DNA of 64,000 nt from Sphingomonas kyeonggiensis (lineage in GTDB: Bacteria > Pseudomonadota > Alphaproteobacteria > Sphingomonadales > Sphingomonadaceae), in NCBI RefSeq assembly GCF_014196745.1, contig NZ_JACIEH010000002.1:496383-560382 (forward strand). The letters are read 5' to 3'. Shown here one piece after another: positions 33,954 to 43,037 of the stretch; the first letter of the stretch is position 1, and every line of letters begins with the position of its first letter. A model generated the notes under the pieces. It made no database searches. It was not told the origin of the DNA and saw only the letters and a list, made by a program, of their open reading frames with translations. The translations under genes were made by a program, and so were the position numbers.

Positions 33954-35566
33954 AGCCGTACCGCCACGCCGCCCTTGCCACCGCGCTGCTGCTCTCCGGC
34001 ACCGCACTCGCGCAGGAGCCTGTCGTCAACGCACCCTCGGGCTCGGTGAGCGGCACGCTCGACGGCCAGATCCGCAGCTTCAAGGGCATTCCCTATGCCG
34101 TGCCCCCGGTCGGCGGCATGCGCTGGCGTCCGCCCGCGCCGATGCAGCCTTGGACCGGCACTCGCGCGGCGAAGGACTTCGGCCCCGCCTGCGTCCAGCC
34201 CCAGGCCAGGACGCCGACCAACGTCTATGCTCCCGCCCAGCCGATGCCGGTCAGCGAGGATTGCCTGACGCTCAACATCTGGGCGCCGACGAACGCGAAA
34301 AAGGCCCCGGTCTTCTTCTGGATCCATGGCGGGGCGCTGTCGGGCGGCTCCAGCCGCGAGCCGATGTACGACGGCAGCAAGCTCGCCGAGCAGGGCATGA
34401 TCGTCGTCTCGATCAACTACCGCCTCGGCGTGCTCGGCTGGCTCGCCCACCCGCAGCTCTCCGCCGAATCCCCGCAAAAGGTCTCGGGCAATTACGGCCT
34501 GCTCGACCAGATGGCCGCGCTCGCCTGGGTGAAGCACAATATCGCGGCGTTCGGCGGCGATCCCGCAAGGGTGACGATCGCGGGCGAATCCGCCGGCGGC
34601 CTCAGCGTGATGTACCTGCTCGAATCCCCGCTCGCCCGCGGCACCTTCTCCCAGGCGATCGCCCAGAGCGCGTACATGGTCGCGATGCCCGAGCTGAAGA
34701 AGCAGGCGTACGGCGCGCCCTCGGCGGAAGCGGTCGGCACGATGGTCGCGGCCGGCCTCCAGGCGCCTGACCTGGCCGCGCTGCGCGGCATGGACGCCCA
34801 GACGCTCACCGACAGCGCGGCGAAGCTCGGCTTCTTCCCGTTCGGCGTGGTCGACGGCCTCGTCCTCCCCAGCCAGATGGTCGACGCCTTCGACCAGGGC
34901 AAGCAGGCCCCGGTGCCGATACTCACCGGCTTCAACCAGGGCGAGATCCGCTCGCTGATGGTGCTGGCCCCCAAGGCCCCGGATACGCCCGAGGCCTATG
35001 AGAAGAGCATCCGCGAGAAATATGGCGAGTTCGCCGACGCCTTCCTCAAGCTCTATCCGGCGGCGGCCTACAAGGAGAGCATCCTCGCCACCACCCGCGA
35101 CGCGCTCTACGGTTGGACCAGCGAGCGCCTCGCCCGCAAGCAGGGCGCGCTCGGCAAGCCGGCGTACGTGTATCTGTGGGATCACGGCTATCCCGCGATG
35201 GACGACAAGGGCCTCCACGCCTTCCACGCCAGCGAGCTGCCCTATGTCTTCGGCAACCTCACGCCGCTGCCTCCGCTCTGGCCGGCAATCCCCGAGAGCG
35301 ACCGTCCGCTGTCCGACACGATGCTCGGCTATTGGGCCAGCTTCACCAGGACCGGCAATCCGGGCGCGGCGTGGCCGGTCTTCGGCAAGGCGCGCAACTA
35401 TCTCCACATCACCGATGCGCCCCGGGCTTCGGCGGAGCTGATGCCGGGCATGTACGACCAGTACGAAGCGGTGGTCTGCCGCCGCCGTGCTGCCGGGGTG
35501 GCCTGGAACTGGAACGTCGGCCTGGCCTCGCCCAAGCTCCCGGCAAAGGCGAAGGGGTGCCAGTAG
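33950..35566 (+). CDS. Secreted type B carboxylesterase
   Basis: A 538-residue carboxylesterase of the cholinesterase/type B family. The signal peptide ends near residue 21 (SGTALA). Motifs are EDCLTLNIW, FFWIHGGAL for the oxyanion hole, nucleophile Ser214 in GESAGG, and the catalytic His in FHASELPYVFG. It should split a carboxylic ester in the periplasm. The ATG overlaps the MFS stop by 4 bp. With a TBDR, a CoA ligase and an SDR close by it fits the first step in using an esterified compound (inference). A hairpin terminator follows at 35607. Confidence 0.93.
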   Translation: MKPYRHAALATALLLSGTALAQEPVVNAPSGSVSGTLDGQIRSFKGIPYAVPPVGGMRWRPPAPMQPWTGTRAAKDFGPACVQPQARTPTNVYAPAQPMPVSEDCLTLNIWAPTNAKKAPVFFWIHGGALSGGSSREPMYDGSKLAEQGMIVVSINYRLGVLGWLAHPQLSAESPQKVSGNYGLLDQMAALAWVKHNIAAFGGDPARVTIAGESAGGLSVMYLLESPLARGTFSQAIAQSAYMVAMPELKKQAYGAPSAEAVGTMVAAGLQAPDLAALRGMDAQTLTDSAAKLGFFPFGVVDGLVLPSQMVDAFDQGKQAPVPILTGFNQGEIRSLMVLAPKAPDTPEAYEKSIREKYGEFADAFLKLYPAAAYKESILATTRDALYGWTSERLARKQGALGKPAYVYLWDHGYPAMDDKGLHAFHASELPYVFGNLTPLPPLWPAIPESDRPLSDTMLGYWASFTRTGNPGAAWPVFGKARNYLHITDAPRASAELMPGMYDQYEAVVCRRRAAGVAWNWNVGLASPKLPAKAKGCQ

Positions 35567-35573
35567 AGTTCCC

Positions 35574-35706
35574 CTCCCTGCAAGGGAGGGGCTAGGGGTG
35601 GGTTAGAAAAGGTCGGGCTCGATGCCCGGCCTTTTCTTTATTCACCTGCCGGCGTGCCGAGCTCGCTGCGCTCGCCACCCACCCCCAACCCCTCCCTTGC
35701 AGGGAG
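35574..35706. repeat. 30-bp inverted repeat flanking a terminator
   Basis: Two 30-bp arms (35574-35603 and 35677-35706) are inverted copies with 28 of 30 matches, starting CTCCCTGCAAGGGAGGGG. The terminator hairpin at 35607-35635 sits just inside the left arm. The element lies between the convergent esterase and acyl-CoA ligase genes. Confidence 0.75.
35607..35635. terminator. Two-way terminator between esterase and acyl-CoA ligase
   Basis: AAAAGGTCGGGC pairs with GCCCGGCCTTTT (11 of 12, plus one G-T pair) around TCGAT. A-runs and T-runs on both sides make it a terminator for both convergent genes. Confidence 0.8.
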
Positions 35707-35724
35707 AGGAGCAGAAGGCGGCAG

Positions 35725-37323
35725 CTACCTCGAAACCTTCCGCCCCTCGATCCGCCCCTCGGCATACTCCTCGCGGAGCCGTTTCTTGTCGATCTTCCCC
35801 GAAGCCGCCAGCGGCATCGCCGGCACTTCAGCAACTTCGCCCGGGATCCACCAGTCGGCGACCTTGCCCCGCAGCATCTCGAGCAGCGCGCGCGGGTCTT
35901 CGCCCTGGCTCTCGACGATCAGCACCGGCCGCTCGCCCCATTTCTCGTCCGCCCGCGCGATCACCGCGACGTGGCGCACCGCCGGGTGGGTGCCCACGAT
36001 CGCCTCGATCTCGTTCGGGTTGATCCACTCGCCGCCCGACTTGATCAGGTCCTTGGCGCGCCCACAGATCGTCAAATTGCCGGCGGTGTCGATCATCGCC
36101 AGGTCACCGGTGTCGAAATAGCCCTCGTCGTCGAGTGCGCTCTCTGCGGCCCGGAAATAGCGCTCGATCACGCTGTGTCCCTTCACCTTGAGGTGCCCCA
36201 GCACATTGCGCTGCGGGACCAGCGTGGTGCCCTCGGCACCGGTCAGCTTGAGGTCCAGCCCCATGATCGGCCGTCCCGAGGCGGGCGCCGCATCCTCGGG
36301 CAGGTCCCGGGGCGCGATCGCGCCGACGGGCGAGAGCTCGGTCATCCCCCAGCTGGTCTGCACCCGCGCGCCGAGCTTCTCCTCCAGCCGGCGCAGCAGC
36401 GCATCGGGGCAGCTCGATCCGCCGATCAGCACCCGCTCCAGCGTCGGGAAGCTCTCGCCGCTCGCCTCGGCCCGGTCGGCCAGGGTCAGCCACACGGTCT
36501 GCACGCCGACGGCAACGGTCACGCCCTCGTCGCGGATCAGCCGCGCCAGGCTCGGCCCGTCGAGCGTCCGCCCGGGCAGCACCAGCTTGGTCCCCGCCGC
36601 CGGCGCGGCGAACGGCATGCCCCAGCCATTGGCGTGGAACATCGGCACGCCGAGCAGCAGCGTGTCGCGCGCGGTGATCGCCACCGCGTCCGCCTGCAGC
36701 GCGCGCAGCGTGTGGAGATAGTTGGAACGGTGGGTATAGACGACGCCCTTCGGGCTGCCCGTCGTGCCGCTGGTATAGCAGAGCCCGGCGGGGGCGTTCT
36801 CGTCGAACGCCCCCCAGGTCGCCGCGGCACCATGCGCCGCCAGCAGGGCGTCATGATGCCAGACCTGCACCCGGTGCGACCCGAGGGTGCCAATATCCGC
36901 GTCGGAAGCGTCCAGAAGGATCACATGCTCGATCGTCGGGCAGTGCGGGATCAACTCGGCGGCGAGCGGTGCCAGGTCCGCCGCCACGGCGAGCACCCGG
37001 TTCTCCGCTTCGTTGACCATCGCCGCCAGATGCGCCGCGGTCAGCCGCGGGTTGAGCGTGTGGCACACCAGCCCCATGCCCATCGCGGCGTAATAGATCT
37101 CGAAATGGTGGATCGTGTTCCAGGCGAGCGTGCCGACCACCTCGCCCTGGCGCAGCCCCAGCGCCGCCAGCGCGCCGGACATAAGGTTGCTCCGCTCGCG
37201 CAGCGCCGCATAGGTCGAGCGCTTCACCACCACGCCCGCCTCGGCCTCGACGACCTCGCAGTCCTGGAACCACTTGGCGGCATGATCGAGGAACTTGTCT
37301 ACTGTCAGGCCGAAGGGCTGCAT
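35725..37323 (-). CDS. AMP-dependent acyl-CoA synthetase/ligase
   Basis: A 532-residue ANL-superfamily ligase that activates a carboxylic acid with ATP and CoA. The P-loop YTSGTTGSPKGVVYTH, the GMTELSP motif, YFDTGDLA and the hinge GRAKDLIKSGGEWI with a C-terminal GKIDKKRLREEY lysine are all present. The wording is closest to medium/long-chain fatty acyl-CoA ligases. The ATG at 37323 is the only good start; the frame stays open further upstream into the TBDR gene, but that part is antiparallel noise. It begins 68 bp after the TBDR stop on the same strand and is probably co-transcribed. It would activate the acid released by the esterase (inference). Confidence 0.92.
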   Translation of the reverse strand: MQPFGLTVDKFLDHAAKWFQDCEVVEAEAGVVVKRSTYAALRERSNLMSGALAALGLRQGEVVGTLAWNTIHHFEIYYAAMGMGLVCHTLNPRLTAAHLAAMVNEAENRVLAVAADLAPLAAELIPHCPTIEHVILLDASDADIGTLGSHRVQVWHHDALLAAHGAAATWGAFDENAPAGLCYTSGTTGSPKGVVYTHRSNYLHTLRALQADAVAITARDTLLLGVPMFHANGWGMPFAAPAAGTKLVLPGRTLDGPSLARLIRDEGVTVAVGVQTVWLTLADRAEASGESFPTLERVLIGGSSCPDALLRRLEEKLGARVQTSWGMTELSPVGAIAPRDLPEDAAPASGRPIMGLDLKLTGAEGTTLVPQRNVLGHLKVKGHSVIERYFRAAESALDDEGYFDTGDLAMIDTAGNLTICGRAKDLIKSGGEWINPNEIEAIVGTHPAVRHVAVIARADEKWGERPVLIVESQGEDPRALLEMLRGKVADWWIPGEVAEVPAMPLAASGKIDKKRLREEYAEGRIEGRKVSR

Positions 37324-37391
37324 GAAGTCTGGGACGCTTTCGAGAGAAGGAATGGCCGCCGGAGAGGGAGCCCCGGCGGCCGGCAGGAAGG

Positions 37392-39632
37392 TCAGAAGGT
37401 CTTGAGCAGCTTGATGCCGTACTGGCGGGGCGGGCCCGCGAAGTAGAGGCCGGAATTGAGCGCCGCCGGATAATGCTGGTCGGTCAGGTTGGTGCCGTAC
37501 AAAGTCACCGTCCAGCTCTTGTGCTGATAGGCGAGCTGCGCGTTCAGGATGTTGCGCGCCTCGAGATGGTCGCCGCGTGCCGAGTTCTGGAACAGGGTTG
37601 CCCACTGGTCGCCGACATGGCCGAAATTGGCCCGCGGGGTGATCTTGTCGCCATTGCCCAGTGCGAGTTCGTACTGCGCGCCCAGGTTGAAGGTCAGGTT
37701 GGGCGCATAGGTCTGGCGGCGGCCGTTCAGGTTGATGCAATTGGCCGCATTGGTCGGGCTGCCGGTGCGCGGATCGCAGGCGCCGACGGCCGCCACCCGT
37801 GGGTCGCTGGCATAGAAGGTGCCCAGCTCGCTCTTCAGCACGTTGACGCCGGCATCGAGCTGCAGCCCGCCGAAATGGAACTCGGCCTCGGCCTCGAAGC
37901 CATAGATCTTGGTGCTGTTCGGCACGTTCAGCTCGATCCCGAAGGTCGGGAAGGTCGGATAGCCGATGATGACCTGGAAGTTCTTGTAGTCGTTGTAGAA
38001 GCCGGTGATCGTCGTGCGGACCTTGCCGCCGGCCCAGTTTGCCTTCCAGCCGGCTTCGTAGGAGGTGACTTCCTCCGGCTCGAACGGCGCCGGATTGCCC
38101 AGGCCCACCGGCACGTTGAGCCCGCCGGGGCGGAAGCCGGTGGCGACGAAGCCATAGAGATACTGGGTGTCGCTCGCCTTCCAGCCCAGCGAGACCTTGT
38201 ACGAGACATTGTCCGACTTCACCTGCTGGTCCTGCCGGATGTACGTGCCGTACTGCAGGACATCGACATGGTTGGTCGACTGGCTGGCGGTGTAGCGGAT
38301 TCCCGCATCGAGCTTCAGCCGCGGCGTGATCGCGAAGCCGATCTGGCCGAACGCCGCCAGCGATCGTGTCGGGTTGGTGCCCTGCAGCTTGTACTGCGCC
38401 GCCGGCAGGTTGAACGGATAGGCGGTGTCGATGATGAACTGGTACGGCTTGCGGAAATAATAGTCGTTCCACAGGCCGAAGGCGCCGAGCAGCCAGGTGA
38501 CGCGGCCGGTGTCGGGCGAGATCAGGTTGAGCTCGGTGGTGACCTGCTGCTCGTCGACGCTGTCGTAGAAGGTGCTGATGCCGGTCGCCGTGCCGTCCAG
38601 GTCGGCGCGGTACATCGTGTTGGCCCATTGATAGCTCGAGACCGAGCGCAGCTTCACCCCGCCGGCCAGCTCATACTCGGCCTTCAGGGTCGAGCGGACG
38701 AACTCGTCGCGCGCCGCCTGGGGCGCGTTGAACGACACGTCGAACAGGTCGCGGTGGTTCGGGTTCGGCGTGCTGGTGCCGGGCAGCGTCTCGAAATAGT
38801 TCGAGAAGGGCGTGGCGGGGTAGGCGCCCATGTCGAGATGGCCGGCATCGGTCTTCCACAGGATCGACAGGCGGTCGGTCGGCTTCCACAGGAAGCTGAC
38901 GCGCCCGGCCATGATGCCGACATTGCCCTTGTCATAGGGGTAGGGCGCGCCGTTCGGGCCGGTGATGTTGTAGAAGGTGTCGCGGCGCGAGGCGTAGAGC
39001 GCGACGCGCGCGGCGAAGGTGTCGCTCAGCGGTAGGTTGACCGCGCCCTGGAAGCCGGCATCGTTGTAGTTGCCGTAGTTCAGGTTGAAATAGCCGTGGA
39101 TGCCGCCGCCGATGATCGGGTCGTTGGTGTTGACGAACACCGCGCCGCCCGTGGCGTTCTGGCCGACGATCGTGCCCTGCGGTCCCCTCAGGACCTGGAT
39201 GTTGGCGACGTCGTAATAGGGTTCGCCCTGCACGTAGCCGGGGAAGGTCGGCACGCCATCCCGGTACGTAATCACGCCGGTGGTGGTCTGGGTGTTGTGC
39301 TCGGCCTTGCCGATGCCGCGGACGTTGAAGTCGTTGCCCTGGCCGAAATTGTTGACGACGACCGAGGGCATCGCGAACTGCAGCGCGTCGACATTGGCGA
39401 CGCCCTTGTTGTCCAGCTGGGTGCCCGACAGCACCGAGGCGGAGACCGCGGTGGTCATCAGATTCTCGTTGCGGCGCTGCGCGGTGACGACGATCTCGCC
39501 ATCTTCCGTGTTCGAAGCGTTCGCTTGGGCAGGCGCGTCCTGCGTTTCCGGGGTCGCGGTCTGCGCCGCGGCCGCGCCGCTCCAGACCAGGGCGAGCGCC
39601 GAGGCGCCTGCCAGCAACGGGCGATAGTTCAT
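37392..39632 (-). CDS. TonB-dependent receptor of the ester-catabolic locus
   Basis: A 746-residue outer-membrane receptor. It has a signal peptide (LALVWSGAAAAQ), a TonB-box-like EDGEIVVTAQRR, a plug with FNVRGIGKAEHNTQ and VLRGPQGTIVGQNATGGAV, and a barrel ending in LLKTF. The plug wording is typical of the sphingomonad receptors for hydrophobic or aromatic substrates rather than sugars. The ATG at 39632 is preceded by GGAGGGACCCTG; the earlier in-frame ATG at 39653 contains this ribosome site and is rejected. It leads an operon with the acyl-CoA ligase. Site C lies about 90 bp upstream. Confidence 0.93.
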   Translation of the reverse strand: MNYRPLLAGASALALVWSGAAAAQTATPETQDAPAQANASNTEDGEIVVTAQRRNENLMTTAVSASVLSGTQLDNKGVANVDALQFAMPSVVVNNFGQGNDFNVRGIGKAEHNTQTTTGVITYRDGVPTFPGYVQGEPYYDVANIQVLRGPQGTIVGQNATGGAVFVNTNDPIIGGGIHGYFNLNYGNYNDAGFQGAVNLPLSDTFAARVALYASRRDTFYNITGPNGAPYPYDKGNVGIMAGRVSFLWKPTDRLSILWKTDAGHLDMGAYPATPFSNYFETLPGTSTPNPNHRDLFDVSFNAPQAARDEFVRSTLKAEYELAGGVKLRSVSSYQWANTMYRADLDGTATGISTFYDSVDEQQVTTELNLISPDTGRVTWLLGAFGLWNDYYFRKPYQFIIDTAYPFNLPAAQYKLQGTNPTRSLAAFGQIGFAITPRLKLDAGIRYTASQSTNHVDVLQYGTYIRQDQQVKSDNVSYKVSLGWKASDTQYLYGFVATGFRPGGLNVPVGLGNPAPFEPEEVTSYEAGWKANWAGGKVRTTITGFYNDYKNFQVIIGYPTFPTFGIELNVPNSTKIYGFEAEAEFHFGGLQLDAGVNVLKSELGTFYASDPRVAAVGACDPRTGSPTNAANCINLNGRRQTYAPNLTFNLGAQYELALGNGDKITPRANFGHVGDQWATLFQNSARGDHLEARNILNAQLAYQHKSWTVTLYGTNLTDQHYPAALNSGLYFAGPPRQYGIKLLKTF

Positions 39633-39719
39633 CAGGGTCCCTCCCACATCCATCTCCAGACGCGCTCTTCGTCGCGATGGCCCGAAGGATGCCGCAAAGC
39701 CCTGGGGCTTGCAACACTA

Positions 39720-39737
39720 ATTCTCTCAAGAGTGAAT
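39720..39737. promoter_or_regulatory. ATTCACTC-type site C before the TBDR
   Basis: ATTCTCTCAAGAGTGAAT is an 18-bp near palindrome: read on the minus strand it is ATTCACTC, TT, GAGAGAAT, with 7 of 8 symmetric pairs. It is the cleanest of the three related sites in the locus and lies about 90 bp before the TBDR start. It is a candidate TetR-protein operator. Confidence 0.5.
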
Positions 39738-39749
39738 ATCATGCGGAAA

Positions 39750-39761
39750 CGGGTCGACCCG
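39750..39761. promoter_or_regulatory. 12-bp palindrome in the TBDR/39903 divergent gap
   Basis: CGGGTCGACCCG is a perfect palindrome 12 bp beyond site C, within the 270-bp divergent gap. Its use is unknown; the rest of the gap shows no further structure I can support. Confidence 0.3.
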
Positions 39762-39902
39762 CGCAACCTTAGCCAGCTTTGGTGTCTGTTGGGGCCAGCT
39801 TCGTCGCAGCCTTGCGCCGTTGGTCGCAGGGCAGTTCGCGTCGTCCGTACCGGTTGTCACCACGCAGGGGTGCGGCCTCGCCGCCTGTTGAGGAGACAAG
39901 GG

Positions 39903-40247
39903 ATGAAGAAGATCATGGCGGCCGTATCGGGCGCGGTCCTGCTGCTGGCGGTGCCGGCCCAGGCGGGTTTCCAGGACGCGCCGCAGACCCCGCAGGAGGC
40001 TCCGGCCACGCCCGAGGCTGCTGCCCCGGCGCCGGATGTGCGCATCACTCCGGCTTGCAAGCCGAAGAAAAAGAAGAAGGGCCCGGGCCTTGGCGGCTTG
40101 CTGCGCGCGGCGAGCAGCACCGGGCTGGTCGGCAGCATCGCCAACCGGACGGGCAGCAGCGACACCTATGTCGCCGCCAATGTCGCGACTACCGCCGCCG
40201 ACGCCGCCGAGAGTGGTGCGGGCGGGCAGGGCGAGAGCGGGTGCTGA
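39903..40247 (+). CDS. Small secreted protein with lysine run, unknown function
   Basis: A 114-residue protein with a signal peptide (AAVSGAVLLLAVPAQAGF). The mature part is Pro/Ala-rich (PQTPQEAPATPEAAAPAP), then TPACKPKKKKKGPGLGGLLRAA with five lysines in a row, then a Ala/Thr-rich tail ending in GESGC. No family was recognised. GAGGAGACAAGGG precedes the ATG at 39903. It stands alone and a strong terminator follows. Confidence 0.7.
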   Translation: MKKIMAAVSGAVLLLAVPAQAGFQDAPQTPQEAPATPEAAAPAPDVRITPACKPKKKKKGPGLGGLLRAASSTGLVGSIANRTGSSDTYVAANVATTAADAAESGAGGQGESGC

Positions 40248-40293
40248 CCCTCTAAGCCTCCCCGGAGGAGGATCTCGCGAGCCCAGAACGAAG

Positions 40294-40324
40294 AGAGCCG
40301 GCAACCCCAGGGGCTGCCGGCTCT
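40294..40324. terminator. Two-way hairpin terminator
   Basis: AGAGCCGGCA and TGCCGGCTCT form a perfect 10-bp stem with an 11-nt loop. It is followed by TCTCTTG on the plus strand and preceded by purines that read TTCGTT on the minus strand. It lies between the convergent small gene and the MFS gene. Confidence 0.65.
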
Positions 40325-40348
40325 TCTCTTGTCGGCTGACCGGATCGA

Positions 40349-41677
40349 TCAGTCGATGGTCTTGGCGAGCTCGCGGTTGAACCACAGCGCCAGCAGCGTA
40401 CCGATCGCGCCCGAGAGCAGATAGGCACCCGCGGCGAGCAGGCCGAACTCGGCGCCCAGCCACAGCGCGATCAGCGGCGCGAAGGCGGCGCCGAACAGCC
40501 AGGCGAGGTCCGAGGTGAGCGACGAGCCCGTGTAGCGGTGCGACTTGGTGAACATCGACGACAGCGCGCCCGACGACTGGCCGAACGAGATGCCGAGCAG
40601 CGCGAAGCCGAACAGCATGAACACGATCTCGCCGGCCTCGCCCGAGGAGAGGAGCTGCGGGGCGAAGCCGCTGAACACCGCGATCGCGACGGCCGAGCTG
40701 CCGAGCAGGGTACGGCGGCCGACCCGGTCCGCCAGCGTGCCCGAGATCACGATCGCGATCGTGCCGACCACGGCGGCGACCGCTTCGATCACCAGGAAGT
40801 CGACCGGGCTGTTCTCGGTGTAGAGGAACACCCAAGAGAGCGGAAACACGGTGACCATGTGGAACATGGCGAAGCTGGCGAGCGGGGCGAAGGCGCCCAT
40901 CACGATGATCCGCCAGTCGGCGCTGACCGTCTCGGAGATCGGCGCGGGCTCGAGCTCGCGGTCTTCGAACAGGCGGGCATATTCCGGGGTCACCACGATG
41001 CGCAGGCGGGCGAACAGCGCCACCACGTTGATCGCGAAGGCGACGAAGAACGGATAGCGCCAGCCCCAGCCCAGGAAGTCCTCGGCGGGCAGGGCACTGA
41101 TGAAGAAGGCGAAGAGCAGGCTGGCCACGAACAGGCCCAGCGGCGCGCCGAGCTGCGGGATCATCGCATACCAGCCGCGCTTGTTGTCGGGCGCGTTGAT
41201 CGCGAGGAGCGAGGCAAGGCCGTCCCAGGTGCCGCCCAGTGCGACGCCCTGGCCCATGCGGAACAGCGCGAGCAGCAGGGCCGCGGTGATGCCGACATCG
41301 GCATAGCCGGGCAGGAAGGCGATCGCCGCGGTCGATCCGCCGAGCAGGAACAGCGCGATCGTCAGCTTGGCGCCGCGGCCATAGGCGCGGTCGACGGCGG
41401 TGAAGATCAGCGTGCCGATCGGGCGGGTGACGAAGGCCAGCGCGAAGATCGCGAACGACCAGAGCGTGCCCTGCAGCGGATCGAGGAACGGGAAGATCAG
41501 CTTCGGGAACACCAGCACCGATGCGATGGCGTAGACGAAGAAGTCGAAGAACTCGGACGTGCGCCCGATGATCACGCCGATGGCGATCTCGCCGGGGTGG
41601 ATGCCGTGGCCGTGCGAGGCGTTGAGGACGCGTGCATCCCGTTCGGCTTCAAGGGTAGGTACGGTATCACCGCTCAT
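40349..41677 (-). CDS. MFS transporter, metabolite:H+ symporter type
   Basis: A 442-residue major facilitator of the metabolite:proton symporter group (alpha-ketoglutarate/shikimate carriers). Visible marks are IGRTSEFFDFFVYAIASVLVFPKLIFP in helix 1, VTRPIGTLIF, RMGQGVALGGTWDG and GTLADRVGRRTLLG. Such carriers bring in organic acids with protons. The ATG at 41677 gives a 30-residue cytoplasmic lead before helix 1. It is divergent from cyoA and convergent with the small gene at 39903. It may serve the neighbouring catabolic locus, but this is only positional. Confidence 0.9.
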   Translation of the reverse strand: MSGDTVPTLEAERDARVLNASHGHGIHPGEIAIGVIIGRTSEFFDFFVYAIASVLVFPKLIFPFLDPLQGTLWSFAIFALAFVTRPIGTLIFTAVDRAYGRGAKLTIALFLLGGSTAAIAFLPGYADVGITAALLLALFRMGQGVALGGTWDGLASLLAINAPDNKRGWYAMIPQLGAPLGLFVASLLFAFFISALPAEDFLGWGWRYPFFVAFAINVVALFARLRIVVTPEYARLFEDRELEPAPISETVSADWRIIVMGAFAPLASFAMFHMVTVFPLSWVFLYTENSPVDFLVIEAVAAVVGTIAIVISGTLADRVGRRTLLGSSAVAIAVFSGFAPQLLSSGEAGEIVFMLFGFALLGISFGQSSGALSSMFTKSHRYTGSSLTSDLAWLFGAAFAPLIALWLGAEFGLLAAGAYLLSGAIGTLLALWFNRELAKTID

Positions 41678-41789
41678 TCGAATGGGAACTTTCTGCAACA
41701 CGCGCCGCGCTAGCGCGTTTCCTAATGCCATGAAGGGCCGGGATGCCCCGGCGCGGCGCATTTGCGTCATAGCAGACAACGCGGGGATT

Positions 41790-41802
41790 GGACAAAATGT
41801 CC
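41790..41802. promoter_or_regulatory. Palindrome upstream of cyoA
   Basis: GGACAAAATGTCC has perfect 5-bp inverted ends around AAA and lies 38 bp before the cyoA start, in the 162-bp divergent gap with the MFS gene. It may be an operator of the cyo operon. No regulator is assigned; RegA sites are too loose to call by eye. Confidence 0.35.
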
Positions 41803-41839
41803 TATGTGCGGTGCAACATCGGAAGCCTAGGCGCCCGCC

Positions 41840-43024
41840 ATGCCTAGACCCCGTCCTCTCTCCGCACGCCTCCGTGCGCTGCTGACCCTGCCGGCTTTCG
41901 CGCTGTTGTGCGGATGCGACATGGTCGTGCTCAACCCCGCCGGCGACGTCGCGCGTCAACAGGGCGATCTGGTGATCGTCTCGACGCTGCTGATGCTGCT
42001 GATCATCGTGCCGGTGATGGCGCTGGTCGTCCTCTTCGCCTGGCGCTACCGCGAGTCGAACAAGGAAGCGACCTACTCGCCGGACTGGGATCACTCGACC
42101 AGCCTCGAACTGGTGATCTGGTCGGCCCCGCTGCTGATCATCATCTGCCTTGGCGCGATCACCTGGGTGAGCACCCATCTGCTCGATCCGTACCGGCCGC
42201 TGTCGCGCACCGGCCCGAACCAGCCGATCGCGGCCAATGTGAAGCCGCTCGAGGTCCAGGTCGTCGCGCTCGACTGGAAGTGGCTGTTCATCTATCCCGA
42301 GCAGGGCATTGCCACGGTGAACGAGATGGCCGCCCCGGTCGGCCGCCCGATCCGCTTCCGGATCTCGGCTTCGTCGGTGATGAACTCCTTCTACATCCCG
42401 GCGCTCGCCGGCCAGATCTACGCCATGCCGGCGATGGAGACGCCGATGAACGCGGTGTTCGACAAGACCGGCGTGTTCCAGGGCCTGTCGGCAAACTATA
42501 GCGGCCACGGCTTCTCGAAGATGCGCTTCAAGGCGCACAGCATGGATCAGGCCGGTTTCGACGCCTGGGTGGCTGAGGCCAAGAAGGCGGGCGGCAACCT
42601 CGATCGCACCGGCTATCTCCAGCTCGAGCGTCCGAGCGAAGGCGAGCCGGTCCGCCGCTTCGCCGGCGTCGAGACGGGGCTGTTCGACCGGGTGGTGAAC
42701 ATGTGCGTCCAGCCGGGCAAGATGTGCATGCACCAGATGATGATGCTCGATGCCGAGGGCGGCACGGGCAAGGCCGGGCTGCACAATGTCCGCCACACCG
42801 AGGGTGAGACCAGCGCCACCGGCACGCACATGCATGGCGGCAAGAGCTTCGTCGGTGAGATCTGCGCGGACCAGCAGGACGTCGCCGTCGGTGCCAAGCC
42901 CAAGTCGGTCAAGCCGGTCAAGCAGGCCACGCTCACCGGCGCGGGCCTCAAGCAGCCCTCGGCCAAGCCGACTCCGATCGCTCCCAGCGTTGCGTCCGAA
43001 ACCCGGCCGCGTCCTCTCTCCTGA
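41840..43024 (+). CDS. cyoA: Cytochrome bo3 quinol oxidase subunit II
   Basis: A 394-residue subunit II of the quinol oxidase. The lipobox LLCGC (Cys25) marks a lipoprotein. Two membrane helices follow (about 45-70 and 90-115), then the periplasmic cupredoxin domain with [20 protein letters not shown] and the [13 protein letters not shown] block. The CuA ligands of cytochrome c oxidases are absent, as expected for a quinol-using enzyme. It is about 80 residues longer than the E. coli protein because of a Lys/Pro/Ala-rich C-terminal tail. It is the first gene of cyoABCD-surf1-regBA, 13 bp before cyoB. Confidence 0.95.
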   Translation: MPRPRPLSARLRALLTLPAFALLCGCDMVVLNPAGDVARQQGDLVIVSTLLMLLIIVPVMALVVLFAWRYRESNKEATYSPDWDHSTSLELVIWSAPLLIIICLGAITWVSTHLLDPYRPLSRTGPNQPIAANVKPLEVQVVALDWKWLFIYPEQGIATVNEMAAPVGRPIRFRISASSVMNSFYIPALAGQIYAMPAMETPMNAVFDKTGVFQGLSANYSGHGFSKMRFKAHSMDQAGFDAWVAEAKKAGGNLDRTGYLQLERPSEGEPVRRFAGVETGLFDRVVNMCVQPGKMCMHQMMMLDAEGGTGKAGLHNVRHTEGETSATGTHMHGGKSFVGEICADQQDVAVGAKPKSVKPVKQATLTGAGLKQPSAKPTPIAPSVASETRPRPLS

Positions 43025-43037
43025 TCGCGAAGCAGAT

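Noticed and set aside
35725..38628. A single 967-codon frame that would fuse the acyl-CoA ligase to sequence from the TBDR region
   Set aside because: The ligase has its own ATG at 37323 and complete length. The upstream part is an out-of-frame reading of the TBDR gene, so it is not a real fusion.
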